Source: Adineta vaga
Taxonomy: Eukaryota; Rotifera
DNA: 64,000 nt
Assembly (NCBI GenBank): GCA_021613535.1
Contig: CP075494.1
Coordinates: 5,766,001 to 5,830,000 of the forward strand
Direction of reading: 5' to 3'
This document shows, piece after piece, positions 37,621-49,090 of the stretch; position 1 is the first letter of the stretch, and each line of letters starts with the position of its first letter. The notes below the pieces were generated by a model. That model did no database searches, was not told the origin of the DNA, and worked only from the letters and a program-made list of their open reading frames with translations. The translations under genes were made by a program, and so were the position numbers.

Positions 37621-38727
37621 TGTAGATTAGAAAGAAAAAAAAAGAATTTTAATGATAAATTCAAGTTGATTTGTGTTCAAAATAATAATTAACACACCCT
37701 AATGATGTTGATGATGCTTGTATTTCTCTCTTCAACCATAATATTGTTTGAGAGAAAAGTGCTGCTTCGAACTTAGTTTGCTCGTATATGGGAAAAGAAA
37801 AGAGCGACAAAAAAATTGTCTTCTTCACGATCTCTTTTGTCTATTCAGATAATCTGTTTTGCACTTCACACTTTATAGTCTTTTTTTCTCCCATTTCTTT
37901 TTCCCTTCTACATTTTGTTACCACAACAACAACAGAAATCTATCTCTCATCACTAAGCTGACGTCAGTATGGTACAATAAGCAACTAACGCATTCATCTA
38001 CTTGACTGAACACACGCATACTATTCTATTTCTTTTCTCTGTGTTTATCACGCATCTTTGTAAGAGAATTATATCTTCTAAAGTTGGTTTTCAACTAAAG
38101 AAAAAAATGAGCGGAAATTGTCGGATTTTCTAAAGAAAAAACGAATCTCAATAGTGTATTACTGATAGTTAGGGAAAGAAGAAAACGTTTTAAATTAATA
38201 GAAAATCTCGAATAAATTAATGGAATATCTAGTGTTATGTAAATAATATTCTCTATTGATATAAATAGCATTTTCTCATATGAATGATATGAAAATCTAG
38301 TCTAATAGATTTCTTATGAAATTCTATCTGATCCTTTCCGTAGGAAAAATAAATCAGAACAACTTTTGCGTCATCAATATTTGGAAACATGAATTCTTCG
38401 TTTACTAAAGATAAAAGTATACATGATTCAGCAATTACTATACGAGAAGAACACTTTGAGTTCTGATTTCGATTTAAAGTGTATGATTACTTTTTTTTTT
38501 TCAATTCGTTTAGAATTCTACAGTCATCTTTCCAATATACTCATTCTTTTGTTTTGACCTTGCCGTTTACCTTTCGTTTCTCGTTAGTTATTCGTCCTTG
38601 AATGCTTTCATCCGGTTTTTCTTCCGTTACTTCAAATTATTCTTTAAGAAAAGATCACACAGGCCTTTTCCTGAATAACATATTTTTATCATCAAAATAT
38701 AACGAAAAGAAACATTATTTATGATTA
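37621..38727. other. Intergenic, PDE 5' flank
   Basis: No gene supported. A hairpin-forming pair TTTCTCTC/GAGAGAAA lies at about 37723-37758, with an 18-nt loop region. CT-rich tracts are frequent. Confidence 0.4.
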
Positions 38728-39734
38728 TCAAGTTTTTTGAGATACAACAAAAAGATAAACAGTTCGTGTTCGATGAATTAAACGATATAAATATTGTATT
38801 AAATGATGTTTTTGTCCGATTTCGATCGGTTTTCTTAACGTTGAGTCTAGATTATGATAAATTCCATTGAGATTTTTAATTGTAAACCAATGAGCACCAT
38901 CTAAATTAATTAATAAACCAAAATATGAATCCCATGGTAATTCATCAAGTCTTGTTTCACTATGATACAAATCAATTTGTTGAACATGAAATCCACATCG
39001 ATTAATTGCTTCAATTAAGATTCGTAAATCATAATTACCAAACCATAATGTTCGATAATCATTGAAAAGTTTTCGTTTATCGTATTCTCGAACGATACTT
39101 TCTAAATGATGATTAGTAAATAATTTTGGGATTTGAAAAAGATTATTTAATGAATGTAGACCACATCGCATTAAACGTTGTTTTTCATGATAAATCGGCT
39201 GAAAGTAAATAAAGAAAAATTTTACTTTGAACTTTTCTTTTGACGTACTTTATTTGCAAAGAATTCGTTCGATTGTTGAGCTCTTGTCCATTCATCTGCA
39301 TCACCATATGTTTGTAATAATTCCGCATAATGTCGATCACTATCTTCATCATGTTGTTCGTTATCTTCATCGATAGAATAAAATCTTCCCAAACCTTAAA
39401 ATAAATTATTTAAAAAAAAAACGTTTGTTTTTCTTTCGAATTTTCTACTTGGATTATGATTTGGTTTTCGTTTTAATTCTATTCCATTGTAGTAATCATT
39501 GATTACATCCTAAATGATGACTCATAGAGACATCACGAACAAATAAAATTCTATTTACATCAAGTTTCCAATTGTATTGATCGAGAAAATGAATAGAATC
39601 TTCGATATTCAAAGCTGTAATTTCCTAGAAAAATATAAAACAAAACATTCGAAAGAGATTTTCTCTTAATTCACTTGAAATCGATTGAGAATTTGTTCAC
39701 GAGATATTGACAAATTGTCTAAGGAAGTTGCCAT
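38728..39734 (-). CDS. UBA-like plus Josephin-domain deubiquitinase
   Basis: Five exons. ATG 39734 (MATSLDNLSISREQI), TGA at 38728. Splicing joins FFANK to PIYHEKQRL in frame across the intron ending near 39200. The N-terminal 50 residues (NRFQEITALNIEDSIHFLDQ, then NWKLDDVINDYYN) form a UBA-like helical bundle of the p47/FAF1 type. An acidic linker (YSIDEDNEQHDEDSD) follows. The Josephin cysteine-protease domain begins IYHEKQRLMRCGLHSLNNLF, with the nucleophile Cys in CGLH. GAHWFTIKNLNGIYHNLDS carries the active-site His, and the NLDS segment the Asn/Asp position. The length of about 250 residues is close to JOSD1/2 plus UBA. No UIM or polyQ of ataxin-3 is present. The N-terminal UBA is not typical of the family. 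Confidence 0.85.
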
Positions 39735-40038
39735 ATTGTTTCTTTTCTATATGTATATGTCCGACAACAAACCTCTATCTTGGTAAATAATCGAAAGAAA
39801 TGTGGTGTAATAGCGGAAAAAAACACATTTTTCTTTTCTGTTCTTTTTTTTTCAAATTAATGATGTCGAAAATGCTGATAGAAAAGAAAGTTTTCATTCA
39901 GGAACAAATCAAAGACATGTTCATTTCAGTTCTGTAACATGATCTACATTTAGCAGATGAAGAATTATGTTAATGAAATAGTAAATACACTTGACAATGT
40001 TTTTATTTTTTTTTATTATTCAAAAACAAAAAAAAGAT
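39735..40038. other. Short intergenic gap
   Basis: 304 nt, AT-rich, between the Josephin 5' end and the RRM gene 3' end. Poly-T and poly-A runs only. Confidence 0.4.
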
Positions 40039-41104
40039 TTAGGAAAGTTCATAGTCATCATTGGTATTAGTTTCTGTTGTTTTTCGTTTTTTAGTTGCAG
40101 TTGTCTGAAGAAAATTTTCACACATTTGTGCATGAGTAGAATCTGCTAATGGAAATTGATGTTGTAATAATTGATTATGAAATAATTGTTGATTTTTAAT
40201 TAATCTATCTAATTTAATTTGTGTTATATCAGATAATTCTTCTTTAAGTCGTTCGATTTCTTTATGTAAGATAGTCATTTCATTTTCTGTTCTTTGTTTA
40301 TATTCTTCGTATTCTTTTGTAAGACATTCATATTTAACTTTAAATGTTGTTTCATCAGTTACAGAAGTCTAAACATAAGACAAATGTTCATGATTGAAAG
40401 AAATAGACAGAAAAAGATTTACTAAATGATCAACTTGTTCATCGAGCATTGTTTTTTCATTCGGAATGAATTTAGTAACACAAACTTGTTTATCATTGAG
40501 ATAATGTGGTCGTGCAAGTAAAATACGATCAACAATATCATAATCCTGTAAGAAATAAAGATTCTAGGATTTTCATTAGATGAAAGAGATATTTTGTTTT
40601 ACTTCAAAATCGATAAAACCATTTTCATAATCAAATTTTCTGATTTCTCCTAATTTTTGAAAATAAGATTTAAGAGATCGTTTATCGTATTTTGTTGGAT
40701 GAGAGATAACCAAACGATTGGTTACAACAAGTCGTTCAGGTATCGATGCAGCTGCACGTGGTAATGCTCGTTTAACAAAGATTTCTTCACCACTTATACA
40801 ATGTGGTCGTTTCGACATAAATTGTGTCGTCGAACGAGCTGATTGAAACGTAAGAAAACCGAAACAATGATAAATCTATGAAGACTATCTTAAAAAATAC
40901 AATCAAAAGGTATAAAGATACTTACATTACTCTCATTATCTCGATTGATTGACAGATCAATTATTGAACCATATTTTTCACAATAGGAACGTAAGGATTC
41001 TAACGAAACATGGCAAAGATTGCCGAAAAATAAATGACGACTATAAAACAAATAATTCAAACTCTTTTGTTTCAAGTATTCGAAAATTAGACCTACTCGC
41101 CCAT
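40039..41104 (-). CDS. Two-RRM RNA-binding protein, diverged hnRNP A/B type
   Basis: Five exons. ATG 41104 gives MGD; splice to RHLFFGNLCHVSLESL. RRM1 has RNP2 (LFFGNL) and RNP1-like FGFLTFQS, followed by MSKRPHCISGEEIFVKRALP, which matches the hnRNP A/B linker consensus RPHxIDGxxVEPKRAxPR. RRM2 begins RLVISHPTKYDKRSLKSYF, with GFIDFE as RNP1. A predicted coiled coil and a Lys/Thr-rich end (TATKKRKTTE, a possible NLS) follow in place of the usual Gly-rich tail. Expected to be a nuclear mRNA-binding protein. RNP1 motifs are weaker than in canonical hnRNPs, so RNA specificity may differ. Confidence 0.8.
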
Positions 41105-41264
41105 GGTATGATGATAAGGAATATGTCTGCTGAGCTGTTTTATAACGATGAAAAAATACCCAAAAATGATTCTATAGAGGATTAGTGACTCGAAGCGACA
41201 TCTAATTAAAAAAATCATGCTAATATAACAGATTTTATTCATTTTTAAACACAAAAAAGAATGT

Positions 41265-41874
41265 TTATTGATTACGATTATCATAAATAATTTGATCCAA
41301 AACGATAACTAATGATAAAATAAAAGCTTGATCTTCATTACCCACAATTTCAACTCCATATGTATCAGATAATGAGAAGAATTTCTTATTCACAATAGCA
41401 ACTGTTTGACCATTTTTAACTAATGTAAATGAATGAGCAAAGATATCCAAACCTTCAAGTGAATATGCTCCGTAAACTGAATCTATTGCAAATTTTTGAT
41501 GAAGGAATGCAAATTTCTTTTTGACAACAGCTAATTGTCGATCCGAATCACCATTACGAGCAGAAAGAATATTAAATGTTGGATGAAGATGCATTAATTC
41601 CTGTCGAATTTTCACTAAACCACTAGAAGGATAACATTCAATTCGTGATATAATTTATTTTCCTCTATACGACTTACTTTCCAGCCATATCTTCAAGAAC
41701 AAGTTTATCACCAAAGGAGAAAAGTTTCGATCGTACTGTATAAACATCGTGACCCCTTTCGTCTTTGATTTTAAAATTATCACCTAAAGAAAAGATCTTC
41801 TCTCGAATTTGATATCGACGAGAAGGCATTGCTTGTTGTTGATAATCAGCAGGTGGATAAGCATAATAAGCCAT
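41265..41874 (-). CDS. LURP-one-related (LOR) protein
   Basis: Two exons; ATG 41874 (MAYYAYPPADYQQQ). An in-frame TTG further upstream would give a signal-like start but is not an ATG. The protein has the LOR repeats of short beta strands: YQIREKIFSLGDNFKIKDER, then VYTVRSKLFSFGDKLVLED, KKKFAFLHQKFAIDSVYG and VAIVNKKFFSLSDTYGVEI. Length is about 190 residues, as in PF04525 proteins. LOR proteins share the Tubby/scramblase beta-barrel fold. They are abundant in plants and occur in bacteria, fungi and a few animals. Function is unknown, possibly lipid or membrane binding. C-terminal helix AFILSLVIVLDQII matches the buried helix of the fold. Confidence 0.85.
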
Positions 41875-44413
41875 AGCGAGGAAGACAAACAAAGAATGTA
41901 TTTTCAAATATTTCTAAGGCAACCTGGAAAAATGACACTATTATATACCATCAGAAGACGTACGTCAAAATATCATCGAATGAGTAAAAACGACAAAGAT
42001 GACGTCAAGTCCTTCAAACAACGTTTTTGATAAAGGGAAACATATGACTCATTACCATAATAAAATATAGAACAGAAAAAAGGTCTGAGTGAAGCATACA
42101 ACGCCTACGGAATAAAAAACCTTCTCCTTGTAATAAAAATCTTGTTATTTACTGACGTGTGATTTCTAAGCTTTTTTTTCTTCAAAATTATTTTTCGATT
42201 GATCGCAAATATGGAACATGATATTCTTAGCTGTCAATGTTTTCATTTGATTCTTCTGTAAACACAGTGTGGTAAATAATCATTTTTTGTGCTAAATTAA
42301 AGTTACAAATTGCATTTTCAATATAAAATCTTCTCTTTAACACAATACTAGGAAATAATATGCTATGAAAAACTACACACGATATTTTTTTACTAACCTT
42401 TTTGGTTTTTTTCGATGAAAAATGAAGATGAAATTCAAATTCGTGGTGTCTTATATCTAAACAGGTTATTGAATAAAATGTATTTCTATTTTTCTTTTTT
42501 CATTCGAGTTCTAATCAATATATAACAGCTGATACACCCGCTATTCTTAAATGTGACCATATCGGAGCTTGGTTACATACAATTCCTCTACAAACAATTA
42601 TATTGTGCACACACTTAGGTTGGCTTCGTAGCCCTAAAATAATTGACAAACAATACAAGCTTATGAGGTCTTTTCTTCTCGAATGCATCATGAAACAAAA
42701 CTAAACCATACACGTATTTTTCATCAAAAGTTTATGCGCATTCTTCAAAAAACTCTGACACTAAATAAACAAAACATGTATATATGTAAACTATCAATAA
42801 ATTATACTATGTCAGTTCGTCGTGCATTGTCTAAACGATGAAATCTTTGATTTCTGATCAAGGGAAGTATGAAAAATAGGATATAGTGAGTGCCTTCGTA
42901 AAATAGAAATATTAGAGTTTAGTGTGACACATACACGCGTTGTAATTGTAATATATAGTTGTAGGAGTATTATTTAGTAGATAAACAATAGAGTTGTCCT
43001 ATAATTTGTACTTGATGTACCGCATCCAATCGGGAGAATATCAGATGGAGAACAAGTGCAGGATTCTGTTGTCTCCGAGAAGAGATGAGTACCTCAATTT
43101 CTTGATATACTATGAGATGTTGGTTATAAAACATTTATTTACAAGTCGGTAGATCATCTCTGTTTACAATAAATTGATTTGAGCTATTTAATCAATATGA
43201 ACTGAAATATCTAAACTTTAATTTGGAAGTTGTTTAGTGATGGTGATGATTACTCTCGTCGCTTTCAATAGAAGTTACTTCAAAATACGAATTAGTTTTC
43301 GAATGACAAGTGAGATTATATAGTGATTAGGACGCATTTCCATTTCTTGAATAAGGAAAATGTGAGATAGTTGTAAATAGGGTTTTACACTTTATTCAAT
43401 TCTTAAAACTGTATTTTTTCACGTTCAGATATTATAAAAAATATCGTAAAAGACTGGCCTGCTATCAATAATAGACCTTTAATACTTGATTAGATCGGTG
43501 ACAAACATATTGCATAGAGCAAAAGAGTGTAATCTCTCTTGGTTGATCCAAAATTTGATGACTAATTTTATCAACATTGTATGAAAGTCTCGTTAGAAAT
43601 GAAGAGAAAATGTGAAAATGTTCTGTCTTGTTTTATATGTTTACTTTTGACCAAATGTGTTTTTATCTATTTTCTTATCACAGCTTGCTCGCTCTCTCTT
43701 TCTCTCTCTTGATGGTATATTTAAGTTTTAGATAAACAATGAAATTCTGTTTATATCTACGTATATGATAGCAAACTCTAGATCACAAGATGTAGTGTAA
43801 TGGTGAATGTGAATTGCATGTACTTGTGTTTCCAAAGAAAAGAGTCCAAAAAAAATGAACATATAGTTTTTCCAGTATTATTGGTTTCTTTTTCAATTGA
43901 TTTAAAAGTCGTGTGCTAAGCGTCAATGACTAAAGAGTTCTATGAAACGTCGACAAAAGGAATTCCGTTATTTGAACTTGACCAATATATGCGGTTTTAT
44001 TTTCCTTCCCAAGATATAATGTCACAATCAAAATGATTGAATATCTTCACCAAAACTTATCATAAAGATGAGAAATACAGACAGATTTTGATATTTCTTA
44101 AATGATTTATCTTGAATAATACTTTCTTTTTACAATTAATAAATGTAATCCATCCAGTCTGTTCACAAATGATCATATTATTCCATTTTATATATATTAC
44201 ACAGATAAATCTTCTTAATAACTTGCATTCGAAATGTAATATTATTCCTTTTTAAAGTTAATCCAAAAATTGTTCCATAAAAGAACATCTAATCTTGGTA
44301 TACGCTCGTATATTACATATAAAAAAGTCTACGTCAATAGAACACATAAATAACACAGTAAATCATTTACCAATACCAAAAACAAAACAAAACAAGATCT
44401 GACTAGATTTTCT
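41875..44413. other. Gene-poor 2.5 kb interval
   Basis: No gene could be supported. A 75-codon stretch without stops but without an ATG lies at 42462-42703. A CG/CT-rich tract lies near 43688-43710. Several short matches to conserved microRNA seeds occur (43453, 43510, 43675) but lack hairpins and were rejected. Confidence 0.5.
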
Positions 44414-44830
44414 TCAATCATCATCATCGTCATCAACGTCACTATAAATAAATACATCCATTTTTTCTAAACCCAATGCTGCATATTTGCTTGCAAGCGA
44501 GCCAAGATAGAGAAATGGAAATGCAATAAGAAAAACTTTTACAATACCAAGTGGATATCGTTTTGGCATCTAAATGATAAATGAATGAATGTTAATGATT
44601 AAGAAACAACTCACTGGACGAATAGCTCCTGATTCAGTATAAACACCCTTGGACTGATATGGTTCAAGTCGAATATCATGTTTTCGATTTTGATTTCGAC
44701 GTTTTTCAATAAATGTGACAAAATACGATCGGATTGAAGATATTTTCGTTGATATTGATCGTTTTTGATTTAAAAATATCCATCGATGAATAATCGGAAA
44801 AAATAATCGATTAGATTTTTTAATTTCCAT
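44414..44830 (-). CDS. SMDT1: EMRE, essential MCU regulator
   Basis: Two exons, about 120 residues; ATG 44830 (MEIKKSNRLFF). The upstream in-frame TTG is not used. The N-terminus is basic and Ser-rich (RSISTKISSIRS), a mitochondrial presequence. The exon junction joins SGAIRP to MPKRYPLGIVKVF. The single transmembrane segment VFLIAFPFLYLGSLASKYAA contains the GxxxS-type packing motif. The tail DVFIYSDVDDDDDD ends in the diagnostic poly-Asp that contacts MICU1. These match EMRE at every landmark. It sits in the inner mitochondrial membrane, couples MCU to MICU1/2 and is needed for channel opening in animals. EMRE is metazoan-specific, which supports an animal host. Confidence 0.93.
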
Positions 44831-45118
44831 TGAAGATAAATGCAATGTAAAATGTACTATTAATACAATATATCAGGTTATTTTCGTTTGATTGCTCTAA
44901 CTAATAACACAAATACATATTCAAAACAAAAGAGGTCGCCGTTCGAACGTTTAGAATAATACTCATTACATCTTATACTATAGAAACTATCTGTTTAAAT
45001 CATCTAATCTATATCGACTCTGCAAAAAATATATACTAAAAAATGCAAGTTTATTTCAGAATATTTGAGATTTTTTTAGAAAAAGATATTTATATATGCA
45101 AAATCAAATGTCAAAATA

Positions 45119-45573
45119 TTACATCGCAGTTCCTACACCAAGCAGAACTTGACATTTTGGACAATAATGTTCTGAATCCTAAAAATTCATATAAAATGTC
45201 TTTTTTTGTATATCTCACTGACAATCATACATACTTTAAGACCATTAATACAAAATGGAATAAAACAACAACCACAGAATCCACCTGCAAAAGCAATTAT
45301 AGTACATACAATCCATGGAATTACTCCAGTTTTCTTTTCAATTCGAGTAAGAATAGGAGTTCTACAGTAAGGGCAAATACATTGAATTGGAATATCTTTA
45401 TACATGGTTACTTGTGTTTGAATATTAGCTGTCGTAGCCATGGGTACCGATTGTGATGGATAAACTGATTGAGCTATTAAGTAAATTTATTAGATTTTTC
45501 TTCGAAGACAACGATTTCTTACCATAGGATGATGGTGCATTCGGTTTTGATTCAGTAGGATATAAACCTAACA
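45119..45573 (-). CDS. LITAF-domain membrane protein (copy A)
   Basis: Three exons, about 110 residues; ATG 45573 (MLGLYPTESKPNAPSS). The N-terminus is Pro/Ser-rich with PSSY/PSQS elements. The LITAF zinc domain has CICPYCRTPI, a hydrophobic insert GVIPWIVCTIIAFAGGFCGC, and the second knuckle HYCPKCQVLLG. Such proteins bind zinc and dip into the cytosolic face of late endosomes. Copy B lies 213 bp upstream on the same strand, so this is a tandem duplicate. Confidence 0.9.
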
Positions 45574-45785
45574 TGATTTAGTTTTTAATGTTGTTATATT
45601 CGTGTCAGATGTTTCTTTTTTTATAATCGAAAAGAAAAATATGAAACTATAGTTATTCTTTTTTTGCTTACGCAATTTCATTACGTCTGCTTCTTTCGTT
45701 TTATTTATTTATCGATTCAGCATTTTATTGTTTTCAATATTCAAATGAAAATAAAAAGAAATTCGAGTTCCTTTTGAATCATTAT

Positions 45786-46235
45786 TTACAATGTTTTGTG
45801 TAAGCCAAGCAATGTACGACAACTTGGACAGTAATGTTCCGTATCCTATTGAAAGAAAAAACGCTAGAAATATATGTTATCATATGAAACTATTCCTAAC
45901 CTTGCAAGCATCAACACAGAATGGAATAAAACAACAGAGCCATAATCCAACTAGGGTCATTCCACCACAAAGAAGCCAAGCGAGAAGTCCATTTTTTTTC
46001 ACCGTTTGAGTGACAACTTGTTGACGACAATGAGGACATACACATTGAACAGGATAGCTACCGACTACAGGTGGTGCATACATCGGTGCCGCATATACTG
46101 GCGCTGGTGCCGACGCAGGTGGTGGTTGTGCTTGTGGATAAGGCGTTTTTTCAGCTAAATTTAAATAAAAAGAACAATTAATTGAACTAGAATATATTCG
46201 TTATTACTATATGGTGGTGGTTGAGAGTATTGCAT
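45786..46235 (-). CDS. LITAF-domain membrane protein (copy B)
   Basis: Three exons, about 115 residues; ATG 46235 (MQYSQPPPY), so it starts with a PPxY motif that could recruit NEDD4-type ligases. A Pro/Ala-rich linker follows. The domain has CVCPHCRQQV, a hydrophobic stretch GLLAWLLCGGMTLVGLWLCC, and HYCPSCRTLLG. The pair A and B share exon structure, including the intron immediately before the HYCP knuckle (FCINGLK/DSEHYC, FCVDACK/DTEHYC). This copy is the more canonical LITAF. Confidence 0.92.
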
Positions 46236-46639
46236 ATTTAACTGGTGAAATCGAAATGAGAAGAGAAAAAAGAATTGCGAATGTTTACTATTGAATATGA
46301 TGCAAAATTAGTCAGTGAAGTTTTCATGGCGACGATGAAACTAAAGAACGAAAGAAAATTTTTACTGTAGGAAAAGGAGTGAATATTATTGTTTCTTTTA
46401 TTCACCGAAAGTATTTACTAACATAAAAAAGACATCGTACGCCCGCTTTTGAAATGTAACAGATTGATTTATTGACTGAAAAAAGAGATGATGACGTCTT
46501 TTGTTATGAAATTGAAAGAACGAAAGAAAAAACTCGGTAGTTTCGATCAGTCAAAAGTCTACTAAAAGAATGACGCACAAAGTATTTATTTTAATAAAGA
46601 ATAGGAATAAAAATTTCGATATTGATGTGAAGCTAGGTC

Positions 46640-47580
46640 CGTCGTGCTAGCTTCACACCGATGAAAGACTCGGAAAATAGAAGCAGTATTCCTTCCCAAT
46701 CCGTTTCACTTCCGTGAATTTGGAACCCGCCGTATCCTACCAGCAACCACGAAACCAAATAAAAACCCTCGCAAAATCTCGTTTCCCAGCAACAGTGCCC
46801 AAAAACAAAATTCATTGGCTTTTTCCGCCACAATCCAGCATATTCCAGAGAGTCTATGGTCTTTCATATTTCAAATTGGATTTTGGAAAAAAATCGAGCC
46901 TCGTACATATATTTAGAGCGAGAATTAAGGGAACCAGCAAATCACACTGAATATACCAAGAAACATTTTCTTTCCTAAAAATAGTCGTTTGAATTAAAAC
47001 CAATAAACTCACCCTCACAATTATTTGAACTTCCCAGATAACTGTGGGGACTAAGGGGACCAACAAAACTCTTAATAATCAACAGAATATAACAACGTCA
47101 TCGATAAATCTGAAGACTTTACTAGAAAAAAAATTTCATAAATTCGTATACATTCTAATTTCTTCGTCCAAGAAATTTCGTTCTCATTCGTACTGAACCA
47201 TTTTTTCTTCGATGAAAATAGTTTTTTAGAGTCTGATTATGAAGAGTGGATCTATACACACTGCCGATCATCATAAAATAACAACGAAGTCATTTTATAA
47301 ATTTCACAGCGTTGTTAGTCCCCTTCGTTCATTACTTTCAGTTCGAAATAAAGTTCCATTTTTTCTCTAAATTCAATTTGAAATATAATAGACCATTGTA
47401 TGATTTCAGCCAGTTCCAATAGAAACCGGTGAGATCCTGCCTAAAACTCGAAGCATGATCCTCAGCATTCCCACCGGATTCAACAAACGGAAACGTAATG
47501 AAACTCCTTATTCCAAAAAACGACTTTACAACTCTAGCCAATTCAACCCAAAAGCAACAAGCCGTCAGTTTACATTACAT
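46640..47580. repeat. Candidate foldback/inverted-repeat element
   Basis: A 48-nt segment at 46850-46897 (ending in the run TCAAATTGGATTTTGG) recurs as the reverse complement at 47352-47400 at about 75% identity. A second inverted pair lies inside: AAGGGGACCAACAAAA (47052-47067) and the complement of TTGTTAGTCCCCTT (47311-47325). A further related block, AAGGGAACCAGCAAA, is at 46928-46942. The base composition is visibly less AT-rich than the flanks. No transposase ORF is present, so it looks like a degraded non-autonomous element or a nested pair of repeat copies. Confidence 0.45.
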
Positions 47581-47741
47581 ACAATCAAAAAAAAACGTAA
47601 AAATTCCGTTCAATTCCGGTCGGAATAGTTATGGTTTTTCCTCTACGTAGACATCGGGAATAAATGAATGAATCATAGAATATTGCGCTTTGATAGACGA
47701 AAAGGAAAAATAAGTATTGCAAAGCTTGATCTATTACCATT

Positions 47742-47763
47742 GGATGTATCTAAACGGATACAT
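47742..47763. repeat. Tight 8-bp inverted repeat
   Basis: GATGTATC, a 6-nt loop TAAACG, then GATACATC. An outer pair AGCTTGAT/ATCAAGCT overlaps it. Confidence 0.6.
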
Positions 47764-49090
47764 CAAGCTATTCCAAACAGAAATAGGTTTTAGTTAAAGA
47801 AAACAAATTTTTGCTCGTTCCATAGTCTAGAGGCAAAAGAAATGGGCGAATTGTTTTTTCCTTTGTGTCTCTTAATCGCCGGCTGGAAAGAGTTAATTGA
47901 CTTTCTTGTATTTTAACTAGAAGAAACAGTCTAATTAATCGATCAAATCAATAATTTTGAAAACAAATTAATGGAAAAAGGCAGGAAAAATGAAATTATC
48001 ACACAAGCCAATCTTCTCCAGTTTAAGTAACAAACTATTACACGGCTACTTTTAGTCAAACAGCAAGAGCAATTACGTAATGGTATGTGAATATAGAACA
48101 CCATGATAGAGTTCGTAGACAAGGGGAATTCTTTTCTTTTAGCGTGTAACCAACCCCAAAATATTCCGTGACGAAAAGTGGCCTTATAAATCTGCAACAG
48201 ATGGTTGGCACCGATGATACTTTCTGTTCTTCGTGCACAAACCATTTCTTCGTCATTCTTCCATTTGTTCGTCTTTCTTTTATTCTGATGAATAAACATA
48301 CGCATACGCACGTTTGTGAAGAAGTTAAAGATATTTCTCTATAGAATGAAAGATCGATGTATATCCATTATAGCAGAAACCCAGGTTCACGAATCTGATG
48401 TTGGATCCGATTGGAGCTGAGTATTGGATTTGTAGACATGGGAAAGAGCAATTTAATGATCAATGTTAAATAAAAAAAGCATCGATTTCTAATCAATCAA
48501 CAGATTAAAAATCGGTTTGCTAGTGGAAGTTTTTCGTTTATTAATTTTATAATGAATAATTAACGATACTGCTGATATCATGACAGAATAGAATCGATTA
48601 ATGATAGAGAAAATTGAGATTGATAATGGTTTTGGACATATCGGCGTGTTTTGAAATTAATTGTTGATTTTTTTTCTCATTTGATGGTTCAGCTATTATT
48701 GTTGATGAGTTTTCTTCGGACATATTCAATGTATTTTGACAAAAAAAAATTATTTCGAATAGAAGAAAAAAAGAAAAAGAAGCGATAGAACGAAAAGAAA
48801 TGTTTCTGTTCTCATTTCTTTTTGTGTTAGAAAATTTACACAAATACTATTTCTTAATCGTCTTGAAATGTCAATAACAACCGTTAAGACCTTATTGAAA
48901 TAAAATTCTAATTGTAATTAGTGACATCTATTTCTCTATTCTAAAACCATATAAAAATAATCCATTGGTTGAAACCCTTGATTTGAAATCTAACTTGAAA
49001 AATTCTTCGAATTTCGTTTTATCTAAATGTGATGTATGTATGAAAAAGACATTATTGTGTAAGTTTTAGAAATCTATTCATTACTTAACA

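Larger units (their letters stand above)
46236..49090. other. Gene-poor interval with repeat element
   Basis: Contains an inverted-repeat region (about 46640-47580), a tight hairpin at 47742-47763 and stop-rich sequence. The ORF at 48601-48843 (MSEENSSTI...) and others lack domains and were not called as genes. Confidence 0.45.

Noticed and set aside
42462-42703. Stop-free 75-codon stretch on +
   Set aside because: No ATG, no splice signals in phase and no recognised motif.
42805-42840. miR-33-like GTGCATTGT
   Set aside because: Only nine matching bases and a 5-bp hairpin.
43450-43540. miR-193-like ACTGGCCTGCTA and miR-153-like TTGCATAG
   Set aside because: The arms do not form a usual precursor. 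The first folds only as a 5' arm, whereas miR-193 is a 3' product; the second has no partner arm.
43675-43695. miR-2-like TATCACAGCTTGCTC
   Set aside because: Only the seed matches and no complementary arm lies within 100 nt on either side.
47040-47075. miR-133-like TTGGTCCCCTT on the minus strand
   Set aside because: The same block recurs in direct and inverted copies at 46928 and 47311, so it belongs to a repeat rather than to a precursor.
48601-48843. ORF with MSEENSSTIIAEPSN on -
   Set aside because: Too short and simple in composition; no domain, and the AT-rich context makes such ORFs common.
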